Source: a bacterium (GTDB lineage: Bacteria > Elusimicrobiota > Elusimicrobia > Elusimicrobiales > UBA9959). Taken from it: a stretch of 64,000 bases of DNA. A program made the translations under genes and the position numbers. The number at the start of each line of letters is the position of its first letter. Positions within the stretch are counted from its first letter, which is position 1. Of this stretch, positions 31,395-39,991 are shown in pieces. The notes under the pieces were generated by a model. That model had not been told where the DNA came from and did not search any database. It saw only the letters and a list, made by a program, of their open reading frames with translations. Where the stretch lies: assembly GCA_021811315.1 (NCBI GenBank), contig JAJZPF010000007.1:1-64000 (forward strand), read 5' to 3'.

Positions 31395-32003
31395 ATGAAC
31401 GATAGATCTATACGCATCCTTTTAATAGAGGACGAGCCTCTTTCCGCGAAAATAGCGCTCAGAATGCTGCGGGAAGCGGGCCTTGACGCAAATACCAGGC
31501 AGGAGGGAACCCTCGCCGGCGGGCTTGCCGCCCTGGACGCGGGCGCGGCGGACATCGCCCTCCTGGACCTCAGCCTGCCCGACAGCGGCGGCCTGGATAC
31601 CGTAAAAGCCGTCTGCGGCGGATTCCCGAACCTGCCGGTAATAGTTATGACCGGGACGGACGACGAAGCTCTCGGGCTGGAGGCCCTTAAGGACGGGGCG
31701 CAGGATTACCTGGTCAAGGGGCAGTTTACCGGCAAAGAACTGGCGCGCGCCATCCGCTACGCCGTCGAACGGAAAGAGCTGCTGAATGAAAAAGAGGACC
31801 TGATCGCGAAACTGCAGGACGCCCTTAAGAACGTAAAAGTGCTCACCGGCCTGCTCCCCACCTGCGCCGACTGCAAAAAGATAAGGACGACGGAGGGGAC
31901 CTGGGTGCAGATGGAAGCCTATATAAGCCGCCATTCCGACGCTCTTTTCAGCCACGGTTTTTGCGACGCCTGCTACCAGAAAAGGATCAAGAGCCTCAAA
32001 TAG
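31395..32003 (+). CDS. Receiver protein with C-terminal Cys-rich LPTCADCKKI module
   Basis: 202 residues. A receiver domain (1-125) with LLIEDEPLSAK, IALLDLSLPDSGGLD and DYLVKGQFTGKEL. A coiled-coil linker (about 128-152) follows, then a module with LLPTCADCKKIRTTEGTW, EAYISRHSDALFSHGFC and DACYQK. The two CxxC pairs could bind a metal. The same module caps many PAS- or receiver-containing signalling proteins, often recognised as a conserved tail of unknown role. No output enzymatic domain. Confidence 0.88.
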   Translation: MNDRSIRILLIEDEPLSAKIALRMLREAGLDANTRQEGTLAGGLAALDAGAADIALLDLSLPDSGGLDTVKAVCGGFPNLPVIVMTGTDDEALGLEALKDGAQDYLVKGQFTGKELARAIRYAVERKELLNEKEDLIAKLQDALKNVKVLTGLLPTCADCKKIRTTEGTWVQMEAYISRHSDALFSHGFCDACYQKRIKSLK

Positions 32004-32098
32004 TTTTTAACCCTAGATACGGCGCCCGCGCAAGTATTGTAAAATCATCTTTGTGGCCGTTTGATGGGCATAGCCCCCGATACGGCACCTGCATAGCA

Positions 32099-35000
32099 AT
32101 GAGCCTTGACCTTAACCTGAACCCTACGCTGCTGCCGAAGCTCGGCCTGAATCCCAAACAGGACGAGGCCGTGCAGTATTTCGCCGGCCCGCTTTTAATA
32201 CTCGCCGGGGCGGGCACAGGCAAGACCAAGACCCTCACCTCGAAAATAGCTTTGCTGATCGCCTCCGGCATTTCGCCCGCCCGCGTGCTCGCCATAACTT
32301 TCACCAACAAGGCCGCGCAGGAGATGCAGCACCGCGTAGGGAAGATAGTACCGTATTCCGGCGGGATGTGGATCCACACTTTCCACGCGCTGGGCGCCCG
32401 CATTTTGCGGCAGCACGGCCGCCTGATAGGGATACCGCCGGGCTTCGTCATCTACGACGACGACGACCAGAAAAAGCTGCTAGGGCTGGCCATGGAGGAG
32501 CTGGGCTTCGAAAGCGAGAAGAACAAGGCCTCGATGTACCTCAGCATCATCTCGCGCGCCAAGGACGACCTGCTTGATTCGCAGTCCTACCTGATCAACG
32601 CGCAGGCCGTGAACGACCCCGCCCGGCTGAAGGCCGCCCAGATCTACCACCGCTACCAGAAAAAGCTCCAGGAAGCCGGCGCGATGGACTTCGGCGACCT
32701 GATAGTGCGCACCGTCGAGCTCCTGACCCAGAACGAGGAGATCCGCGGCTATTTCCAGGAAAATTTCCAGTACATCCTCGTCGACGAGTACCAGGACACC
32801 AACCACGCGCAGTACGTCCTGGTCAAGACCCTCTCGGCCAAGCACAAGAACCTCTGCGTGGTCGGGGACCCGGACCAGTGCCTCCCGCCAGGCGCCATGA
32901 TAAAAACCGAAGCCGGGGAGAAACGCATAGACAGTGTTCGTGAGGGCGACGTCGTTATTTCCGCCTCCGGCTGGGGAAAAACCGCCGCCGGAAAAGTGAA
33001 CAAGGTAATAAAGCGGCCTTACTCCGGAGAATTAATAGAGATAAAAACCAAAAGCGGCAGAAAACTTACCTGCACACCGAACCATATCTGCTTCGCCAGG
33101 CTGGATTCTTTTGAGGGAGCGCATTACGTTTATCTTATGCATAGGCGCGACAAAGGCTACCGTATAGGGATAACTTCCGGCTCGCGCTCGTCAAAAGATA
33201 ATGTCATTTTAAACGGACTGATGGTGCGTACCAACCAGGAAGTCGCCGACGCGATGTGGATACTTAAAACCTGCGAAACCGGCGCCGAAGCCCGCTATTA
33301 CGAACAGTTCCTTTCAGTGACCTACGGCCTGCCCACCATGGTTTTCCACGTACGGGGGCGCCGCATGGCCGTAGGACAGGATTTAATAGACCGCCTCTAT
33401 CGCGAGATAAACACCGAAAAAGCGGCGGAAAAGCTTATGGGCGATTTCGGCCTGAACCACGATTTCCCCCATCACCGGCCTTATGCCGTTACGCGCGGAA
33501 GTTTTAACAGGAAATACGTCTGGTTCACGGTTTTTGGAGACAGCAGGGAAAAAATTTCAGACAAAACACATTACCACAGGGTGCAGCTGGTCACTTCCGG
33601 GGAAGAGCTTAGAAAAAAAGCTGCGAACAAATTCAATGTGCGGACGGATAAAAAAGACACCTGGCGCATCGAGACCTCCCGCAAAGATTATGACGAAGCC
33701 CTAAAACTGGCTTCCGCCATTTCAGACCTGGACGGGCTGGACGTAATTTCCAGGGCGAAATTAACCGGAGGAAAGCCTTTTCATTTCATGCCGGCCTCGC
33801 ATATTCAACCCGGCATGTCCCTCCCGGTATTGGCTGGCGGCAGGGTAACCGAGGACACCGTAACAGAGATAAACAACCGCCGCTACAACGGGCCGGTTTT
33901 CGACATCTCAACCCCCGGCGGCAGGAATTTTTCATCCGGGGGGGTGATAGTCCACAATTCCGTGTACGGCTGGCGCGGCGCGGACATCCGCAATATCATG
34001 GAGTTCGAGAAGGATTTTCCCGACGCTTTCACCGTGGTGCTGGAGGAGAATTACCGCTCCACCTCCCGCATTTTGCACGCCGCGAACGAGGTCATCAAGC
34101 ACAACAAGAACCGCCGCGCGAAGAACCTCTGGACCAAGGCCGAGGAAGGCGAAGCGCCGCAGGTGCAGGAATACGCCAACGAGAACGACGAAGCGCGCGG
34201 GATCTGCGACCAGGTCAAGCAGCTCACTTCCCGCGGCCCCCTCACTTACAACGATATAGCCGTTTTCTACCGCACTAACGCCCAGAGCCGCTCTTTCGAA
34301 GAAGCCTGCCGCCGCTACCGCATCCCTTACAGGCTGATCGGCTCGGTGCGCTTCTACGACCGCAAAGAAGTGAAAGACGTCCTGGCCTATCTGAAGCTGC
34401 TGGTGAACCCGGGCGACACTATCAGCCTGCTGCGCGTGATAAACCTCCCGGCCCGCGGCGTGGGCAAAACCGCCCTGGACCGCGTGATGGCCCATTCCCG
34501 GCAGAAAGAGATGCCGCTTTACGACGCGCTCCTGAGCGCCGACCAGGTCCCGGACATCACAAATACGGCCCGGCGCGGGATAAAAGAATTTTTAGACCTC
34601 CTCGAAGGCGTAAAATCGGACCTGTTCTCGGGAACGCCGACTTTGATGCTGGAAAAGGTCCTGACCAATTCCGGCTACTGGAAGATGACCGAGGACCTGG
34701 CGGAGAAAGAGCCGCAGGAATCCCTGGCCCGCCTAGGCAATCTGCAGGAACTCGTGAACGCCGTGAAAGAGTTCGAGGATCACTGCGTGAAAGAGGGGAC
34801 AGTCCCCACGCTGCACAAATACCTCGAGGAAGTGATGCTCTCCTCCCAGGTGGACAAGCTTAATACCGACACCCACGCGATCACCCTGATGACGGTGCAC
34901 CTCGCCAAGGGCCTGGAATTCCCGGCGGTTTTCCTGACGGGCCTGGAAGAGAACCTTTTCCCCATAAACGCCGCGAATTCCGACGAAGAGGACCTGGAAG

Positions 35001-35371
35001 AAGAGCGCCGGCTTGCCTATGTGGGCATGACCCGCGCTCGCGAGCGCCTCTTCCTGACCTGGGCCGCCACCCGCCGGCTTTACGGGACCACCTATCCCAA
35101 TCTGGCCTCGCGGTTCATCTTCGAGAGCAGGGTGGCCCGCGAGACCGCCGTGCGCCCCGGCGAGGAGGACGTGCAGGTGATCGCTTCGTACCAGGCGCCG
35201 CCCTCCATTCCCCGCATCGGCCGGGGCAGGCGCGTGATGCACCCGGTGCACGGCCCGGGCCGCGTAGTGGACCAGATAGGCGCCGGCGAATTCGCCAAGG
35301 TGACCGTGGTTTTCGACAGCGGCGTGCGGCAGACCTTCATGCTCAAGTACGCGCCGCTGCAGCCGATGTAA
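32099..35371 (+). CDS. pcrA: ATP-dependent DNA helicase PcrA/UvrD with in-frame intein
   Basis: 1090 codons from the ATG at 32099; after removal of a 360-residue intein the helicase is 730 residues, normal for PcrA/UvrD. Start chosen because NLNPKQDEAV follows shortly; the frame is open further up but overlaps the REC gene. Superfamily 1A motifs: Walker A LILAGAGTGKTKTLTSK, ITFTNKAAQEMQHR, VDEYQDTNHAQY, then motif III GDPDQ split by the intein and resumed as SVYGWRGADI. Later come ENYRST, TVHLAKGLEF and YVGMTRARERLFLT. A C-terminal Tudor-like domain has MHPVHGPGRVV. It unwinds DNA in repair and replication restart. The ribosome site before 32099 is weak. Confidence 0.95.
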   Translation: MSLDLNLNPTLLPKLGLNPKQDEAVQYFAGPLLILAGAGTGKTKTLTSKIALLIASGISPARVLAITFTNKAAQEMQHRVGKIVPYSGGMWIHTFHALGARILRQHGRLIGIPPGFVIYDDDDQKKLLGLAMEELGFESEKNKASMYLSIISRAKDDLLDSQSYLINAQAVNDPARLKAAQIYHRYQKKLQEAGAMDFGDLIVRTVELLTQNEEIRGYFQENFQYILVDEYQDTNHAQYVLVKTLSAKHKNLCVVGDPDQCLPPGAMIKTEAGEKRIDSVREGDVVISASGWGKTAAGKVNKVIKRPYSGELIEIKTKSGRKLTCTPNHICFARLDSFEGAHYVYLMHRRDKGYRIGITSGSRSSKDNVILNGLMVRTNQEVADAMWILKTCETGAEARYYEQFLSVTYGLPTMVFHVRGRRMAVGQDLIDRLYREINTEKAAEKLMGDFGLNHDFPHHRPYAVTRGSFNRKYVWFTVFGDSREKISDKTHYHRVQLVTSGEELRKKAANKFNVRTDKKDTWRIETSRKDYDEALKLASAISDLDGLDVISRAKLTGGKPFHFMPASHIQPGMSLPVLAGGRVTEDTVTEINNRRYNGPVFDISTPGGRNFSSGGVIVHNSVYGWRGADIRNIMEFEKDFPDAFTVVLEENYRSTSRILHAANEVIKHNKNRRAKNLWTKAEEGEAPQVQEYANENDEARGICDQVKQLTSRGPLTYNDIAVFYRTNAQSRSFEEACRRYRIPYRLIGSVRFYDRKEVKDVLAYLKLLVNPGDTISLLRVINLPARGVGKTALDRVMAHSRQKEMPLYDALLSADQVPDITNTARRGIKEFLDLLEGVKSDLFSGTPTLMLEKVLTNSGYWKMTEDLAEKEPQESLARLGNLQELVNAVKEFEDHCVKEGTVPTLHKYLEEVMLSSQVDKLNTDTHAITLMTVHLAKGLEFPAVFLTGLEENLFPINAANSDEEDLEEERRLAYVGMTRARERLFLTWAATRRLYGTTYPNLASRFIFESRVARETAVRPGEEDVQVIASYQAPPSIPRIGRGRRVMHPVHGPGRVVDQIGAGEFAKVTVVFDSGVRQTFMLKYAPLQPM
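32879..33958 (+). other. Intein in helicase motif III
   Basis: 360 residues (261-620 of the product) inserted between Gln of GDPDQ and Ser of SVYGWRGAD. It starts with Cys in block A (CLPPGAMIKTEAGEKRIDSV), has block B TCTPNHICFA with the TxxH residues, block F-like YNGPVFDISTPGGRNF, and ends in VIVHN before the +1 Ser. About 200 residues between the splicing blocks have no LAGLIDADG motif that I can see, but include EARYYEQFLSVTYGLPTMVF. The intein is visibly richer in A/T and AAA/ATA codons than the flanking helicase, consistent with horizontal arrival. Confidence 0.92.
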
Positions 35372-35384
35372 AGGAGCTTCGCTC

Positions 35385-35792
35385 ATGTCCAACAAAGAAC
35401 ATTCCGCCGGCGGCGTGATCCTGGAAGACGGGAGCGTGCTGCTTATACTCGTGAAGAACCTCAAGGGCGACCAGGTCTGGACCTTTCCCAAAGGCCATAT
35501 CGAGCCCGGCGAAACCCCCGAAGCGGCGGCCCTGCGCGAAGTCGGCGAGGAGACCGGCTGGGACTGCGAGATAACCTCCCCCCTCTACAGGGCGGAATAT
35601 TCTTTCATGCGCGGCGAGATGCTGGTGGACAAAGAAGTGCAGTGGTTCCTGGTCAAGCGCGTCGGCGGCGACGGCCTGCCCAGGACCCCGGACGAAGTCC
35701 TGGACATGAAATGGCTGCCGCTCGCGGAAGCCGAGAACGAGCTCATCTACAAAAGCGACCTGGACCTGGTAGACCTGCTGAAGAAGTTATAA
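35385..35792 (+). CDS. NUDIX hydrolase
   Basis: 135 residues. The full Nudix box is present: GHIEPGETPEAAALREVGEETGW (residues about 35-57), with the metal-binding REVGEE core. It is most like the short AP4A/8-oxo-dGTP-type hydrolases that begin SAGGVIL and use WTFPKGH. It lies 13 bases after the helicase stop with GGAG before the ATG, so is co-transcribed. Substrate likely a dinucleoside polyphosphate or damaged nucleotide; not determinable here. Confidence 0.93.
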   Translation: MSNKEHSAGGVILEDGSVLLILVKNLKGDQVWTFPKGHIEPGETPEAAALREVGEETGWDCEITSPLYRAEYSFMRGEMLVDKEVQWFLVKRVGGDGLPRTPDEVLDMKWLPLAEAENELIYKSDLDLVDLLKKL

Positions 35793-35805
35793 GCGGGAGC
35801 CCGTC

Positions 35806-37224
35806 TTATTTACTTCCCGCCACCTCGTAGAAGGTAAGGGCGGGGAAGAATAAAGCGCGGCCGTTCCTGACCGAAATTTTATATTCCACCGGCCTGAAAG
35901 CCAGGCCCCATAAAAAGAACTGCGCTCCGCGGTTGAAGGAAGACGCGGAGCTCGCAGTCGCGGCGGCGGCTTCCACCCGCGCCGTTTCCACTACGGAAAA
36001 CGCCCCGGCGAGATCCCCCGAACCCGCTTTCAGGAGCGCGGCGTCCAGCGTCCCGGCCGCCGCGGCCAGCTCCGCGCGCGCCCCGGGGTAGGGCGCATCC
36101 GGGAAAAAAGCCGCGAGGTAGCGGTAAAAAGCGTAATCGTAAAGGCAGGAAAAACCCGGGCTGGCGGCCCGGCGTTTCAGGCTGAGCAGCCCGTCGTAAG
36201 CCGAGTAACGGAGATAGAGCGCCGCGAAATCGTTTTCCGAAGCGTTAACCAGCCGCCCCAGGCCGGCAAGCCCCCCGGCGCCGCCCTCGACCCCGGCGGC
36301 TGAAACCTCCAGCCTGTCCTTCAGCCGCGCTACGGCGGCCAGCAGCTCTTTGGCGCCCGGCTCCGCGCCGAGCTTTTCAAGCGAAGCCGCAGCGGCGGCC
36401 AGGGCCGAGACGCGGGAGCGCAGAGCGAGCGCCGCCAGCGCCGAGCGCAGCTTCGCGCGCAGGGCCTCGAGCCGCGCGGACTCCCGCTCCGTTACGGCCT
36501 CCCTGCCTTTAAGGGCGGAAGCCGCGACGATAAAGTCGCTGTACAGGGAGAAAGCGGCGGAATACGCGCCCTCGATCTCCAGCCGCGGCCCGGCGCCGCG
36601 GGCGGCCTCCAGGTACGACCCGGCCTGCAGTATTTCCCGCTGCAGCCCGGCCTTATTAAGCCGGTAAGCCGCGTAGTTTATCGAAAAGAAATTATTGCCG
36701 GCGGCGCCGGCGCCGCCGGCCCTCACTTCCGGCGCCCCCCCGGCTTCCGCCTGCTGCCCCTCGTAAAGCCGGCGCGCGGACAGCTCGAGCGCTTCCCTCG
36801 ACACGGATGAATTGCCGGCGGCGGCGTTCAGCGCTTTTATCACTTCCAGGAATTTAGGATTGAACTCCCAGACCGAGGTCCGCGTCTCGAGAGTGTCCGG
36901 CAGCTGCCCGCCCGCCCCTTTCATGTTCAGGTAAACCTCGGCGGCCTTGGCCGGGTTTTTATGGATCCAGGCCAGGAGGGCGCTTCTCGCCCCGGCATTG
37001 GTCTCTATGCCTTCCAGGTTCACGAAGCGCCCGGCCATCCCGGCCTCCATTATCCTGTCGGCCAGCTCCCCGCGGAAAAAGAGGCTGGTCAGCAGCCTGT
37101 CCTTTACCGAAGACAGCTCTTCCGCCTGCGCGTTCTGAGGGGCCGGTTCCTGCCCGGCGCGGAGCGCCGCCCCGGGCAAAGAGAGGGCGAGCAGCAGCGC
37201 CGAAAATATTATCTTTATAGCCAT
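35806..37224 (-). CDS. Exported helical protein of unknown function
   Basis: 472 residues with a signal peptide (IIFSALLLALSLPGAALRAG). The mature part is strongly helical and Ala/Leu/Arg-rich, with a long probable coiled-coil stretch around residues 230-310 (TERESARLEALRAKLRSALAA region). There are no cysteine motifs or catalytic signatures that I recognise. The C-terminus has a short hydrophobic beta-like segment (YKISVRNGRALFFPALTFYEV). Its 3' end meets the convergent NUDIX gene. Its start overlaps the end of the phospholipase-D-like gene by 10 bases, suggesting co-expression with that membrane-lipid enzyme. Confidence 0.7.
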   Translation of the reverse strand: MAIKIIFSALLLALSLPGAALRAGQEPAPQNAQAEELSSVKDRLLTSLFFRGELADRIMEAGMAGRFVNLEGIETNAGARSALLAWIHKNPAKAAEVYLNMKGAGGQLPDTLETRTSVWEFNPKFLEVIKALNAAAGNSSVSREALELSARRLYEGQQAEAGGAPEVRAGGAGAAGNNFFSINYAAYRLNKAGLQREILQAGSYLEAARGAGPRLEIEGAYSAAFSLYSDFIVAASALKGREAVTERESARLEALRAKLRSALAALALRSRVSALAAAAASLEKLGAEPGAKELLAAVARLKDRLEVSAAGVEGGAGGLAGLGRLVNASENDFAALYLRYSAYDGLLSLKRRAASPGFSCLYDYAFYRYLAAFFPDAPYPGARAELAAAAGTLDAALLKAGSGDLAGAFSVVETARVEAAAATASSASSFNRGAQFFLWGLAFRPVEYKISVRNGRALFFPALTFYEVAGSK

Positions 37225-38369
37225 GAGCGGAACAGGTAGAGGAACTTTGAAACCGCCTTGGAGATGAACGGCCTGTTCCTGACTTCTTCCAAAGTTATCA
37301 GCCTGGTCTTTTTGAGGTCGTCCCTGAAAGCGCGCGTCATGACCCCCCCGAACGCCCCGTCGTAGACGTTCAGGTTCAGCTCCAGGTTATAATGGAGGCT
37401 GCGGTGGTCCAGGTTATGGCTGCCCACCGAAGACCACATCCCGTCTATCACCGCCGTCTTGGAGTGCAGGATGGACCCCTGCCACTCGTAGATCTTTACC
37501 CCGTTCTTAATGAGGTGGGCGTACATCGCCCAGGAGGCCAGGCGCACATAAGGATAATCGGTATCCCTAGGGGCTATGATCCTGACGTCGACGCCGCGCC
37601 GCGCGGCCTTTACCAGCCGCCGGTAGACCAGGCGGTCGGGCAGGAAATAGGCGTTGGTGATATAGATATATTCCACCGCGCGGTCTATCGCGCAGCGGTA
37701 GCTGCGCCGGATGGAGCGCACATTGCGGATGCCGCCGGCGTAAACCACCGCGACGCGCTTATCCCCCGCCTTCTTCGGCTCGGAGAGGGGCAGGCAGGGC
37801 GCGGCCGGCCCGCTCAAAGGCGTGGAGGCGGCCCAGGCCTCCCAGAAGATCTTCTCTATCCCCGCGACTACCGGGCCGCTCGCGCAGGTCAGCGTAGCCT
37901 TCCAGCCGCGGCCGCCCATAGACCTGGGCGCGTCGCTCTCCGTGATATTGAAGCCGCCCACGAAAGCGCAGCGCCCGTCGACGCAGACGGTCTTCCTGTG
38001 GTCGCGCTTTATCCAGTTCCAGTAGGGCTTCCAGTAAATGACCGGGCGGTACTCAGCCACCTTTACCCCCGCCGCCGCCAGGCCGGTGAAAAAATCCCGG
38101 TGCGTGAGGATGGAGCCGACGGAATCGTAGATCAGGTACACTTTCACGCCATGGCGCGCTTTCTCGCGCAGCAGGTCGCCCAGGGTCCTGCCTATCGAGT
38201 CGTCGGAGAAAGCGTAAAATTCGAGCAGCACGAATTCGCGCGCTCCGCCGATGGCGGAGAGCAGCGCGGGAAAAGCTTCCTCGCCGTCCCTCAGCAGCGC
38301 GACTTCGTTCCCGGCTACCGCGTCATGCGTCGAGACGCAGTACCGGCTCCATTTTTCTTTTTCCTGCAT
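37215..38369 (-). CDS. Phospholipase D family protein, cardiolipin synthase-like
   Basis: 384 residues with two HKD motifs: HRKTVCVDGRCAFVGGFNITESD and HSKTAVIDGMWSSVGSHNLDHRS. The spacing and flanking blocks (LLEFYAFSDDSIGR near residue 50) are those of bacterial cardiolipin synthases, which transfer phosphatidyl groups between phosphatidylglycerol molecules. The two N-terminal membrane helices of ClsA are missing, so it is closer to the ClsB type or a related phosphodiesterase. Its start overlaps the upstream O-antigen-ligase-like gene by 55 bases; an internal start is possible. Confidence 0.88.
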   Translation of the reverse strand: MQEKEKWSRYCVSTHDAVAGNEVALLRDGEEAFPALLSAIGGAREFVLLEFYAFSDDSIGRTLGDLLREKARHGVKVYLIYDSVGSILTHRDFFTGLAAAGVKVAEYRPVIYWKPYWNWIKRDHRKTVCVDGRCAFVGGFNITESDAPRSMGGRGWKATLTCASGPVVAGIEKIFWEAWAASTPLSGPAAPCLPLSEPKKAGDKRVAVVYAGGIRNVRSIRRSYRCAIDRAVEYIYITNAYFLPDRLVYRRLVKAARRGVDVRIIAPRDTDYPYVRLASWAMYAHLIKNGVKIYEWQGSILHSKTAVIDGMWSSVGSHNLDHRSLHYNLELNLNVYDGAFGGVMTRAFRDDLKKTRLITLEEVRNRPFISKAVSKFLYLFRSWL

Positions 38370-39991
38370 AGATCTTTTTCCAGTTTTTGCGCCGCGGGCC
38401 TTTCAAAACGCGCGAGCTCCCGGCCGTAAGGATCGCCTGGAACGGCGGCCGGAGTTTTCGCGAGGACGGCGAGTTCGGCGCAGGCCTCGCCGCCGCGCCC
38501 TGAAGCGGCGTAGACCGCGGCCAGGCCCAGCCGCGCCCCCGCGAAACCGGGCTCAAGGTAAAGGGCGCGCCCGAACGCGGCTTCCGCGCCGGCCGCGTCG
38601 CCGGCGGCGGCGAAAGCCCCGCCTTCTTCGGCGGCCTTGAAAACGTCCTTCGGGCTGTCCAGGGCGCCGGAGCGGGCGAGCGCGAGAACCAGCGCCGGGT
38701 TCCGGGTCAGAGCGGCCTCCCTGTAAGCGCCGGCCACGAATTTCTGCCGTCCGCTGAAAACCCAGGCGGCCGGGCCGAGGGCGAGCCCGAAGAGGCAAAG
38801 AGCGCACAGGGCCGCAATGAATTTTCCGCCGACAGGAATAGCCGCGCCGCTGCGAGGAGCTGCCTCGCCCCCGGTCGGCGCGCCGCCCGCAGAAAAGCCG
38901 AGCGAGCCCCAGAAGAGCAAAGCGGCGGCCCCTGAATAAAATATCATATCCGCGCCGCCCTGGATGAAAGCCGCGAGGGCGCAAAGCTTCAGCGGCAATT
39001 TTTCCCTCCCGCCAGGATACAGCGCCGCCGCCGCCGTCAAAAGGAACAGCGCCGCCGCCGGGAAACCGGCTTCGGCGGCAAGGTTAAGGACCTCGCTGTG
39101 CGCGTGCAGGGTGCTATGCCCGTAAAACGAAAGCCCGTCGAAATACGGGAATTTGAAGGCTTCGAAGATCCCGCCGAAGCGGCCGGGACCCCAGCCGAGC
39201 AGCGGGCTGGCGGCCGCGGCCTCCAGCGCCGCGCCCCACAGCCGGGGCCGAGCGAAAGCGCGCGGATCCTGGAACTTGAACAGGATCTCCAGGCCCGTAG
39301 CCGGCAGGAAAGCCGCGGCGGCCAGGCCCGCGGCGAAAAGCCCCGCCAGCCATTTCCAGCGGCGCGTGAAGCCCAGGCCCGCGGCGGCGCTCAGGAAAGC
39401 CGCCAAAGCCGCGCCCCTCGACGCGGCCGCCGCGATGCCCGCCGCGAGAAGGAGGGCGAGGGCCGAATACAGGAACTTATTTTTTTTCGAGGCTGCCGCG
39501 GACAGGGCGAGAACGGCGGCGGGAAACCCCGCGGCGCAGAAGGCGGCGGAGTAATTAGGATTGGCGCCTATGAGCCCGGCGAGGCCCCGCCCCGTAATTC
39601 GCTGCAGGATTAAAACCGCGGCCGCGGCCAGGCCCAGGCCGTATACGGCGGCCAGCCAGCCTTTCCCCCCCTCATCCGATGAGGCCGCGTAAAAAAATAG
39701 CAGCCCGAAAACGGCATACCGCGAGGAAGCGCCGAGAGAGACGAGCGGCTCCGGAGAAAAGAGCGCCGCGGCTGCGACCCAGGAAAAGAACAGAAAAGGC
39801 GCCGTTAAGCCGGCCCCCGCCAGGCCCCGTAAAGAGAGCGCCGCCCAGGGCAGAAAAACCGCGCCGAAGGCCAGCCAGGCGCCGGGCGAGCGCAAGCCGC
39901 CCGCCGCTACCGCCAGCAAAAGAAAAAAGGCCGGGGCCCATGGGCCTGCCGCTTCTATGGCGAGGCGAAGCCTCGACAAGGCGGTGGTCAT
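38315..39991 (-). CDS. O-antigen ligase/polymerase-like membrane protein with helical tail
   Basis: 558 residues, about ten membrane segments. The central loop has the Wzy_C/O-antigen ligase pattern: LLGWGPGRFGGIFEAF and HAHSEVLNLAAEAGFPAAALFL with the conserved His. The last ~120 residues are TPR-like (AFGRALYLEPGFAGARLGLAAVYAASGRGGEACAEL). Such proteins join or polymerise surface glycans or glycosylate pilins. The stop of the neighbouring homologue overlaps this start by four bases, so the two are translated together. Exact glycan unknown. Confidence 0.82.
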   Translation of the reverse strand: MTTALSRLRLAIEAAGPWAPAFFLLLAVAAGGLRSPGAWLAFGAVFLPWAALSLRGLAGAGLTAPFLFFSWVAAAALFSPEPLVSLGASSRYAVFGLLFFYAASSDEGGKGWLAAVYGLGLAAAAVLILQRITGRGLAGLIGANPNYSAAFCAAGFPAAVLALSAAASKKNKFLYSALALLLAAGIAAAASRGAALAAFLSAAAGLGFTRRWKWLAGLFAAGLAAAAFLPATGLEILFKFQDPRAFARPRLWGAALEAAAASPLLGWGPGRFGGIFEAFKFPYFDGLSFYGHSTLHAHSEVLNLAAEAGFPAAALFLLTAAAALYPGGREKLPLKLCALAAFIQGGADMIFYSGAAALLFWGSLGFSAGGAPTGGEAAPRSGAAIPVGGKFIAALCALCLFGLALGPAAWVFSGRQKFVAGAYREAALTRNPALVLALARSGALDSPKDVFKAAEEGGAFAAAGDAAGAEAAFGRALYLEPGFAGARLGLAAVYAASGRGGEACAELAVLAKTPAAVPGDPYGRELARFERPAAQKLEKDLCRKKKNGAGTASRRMTR

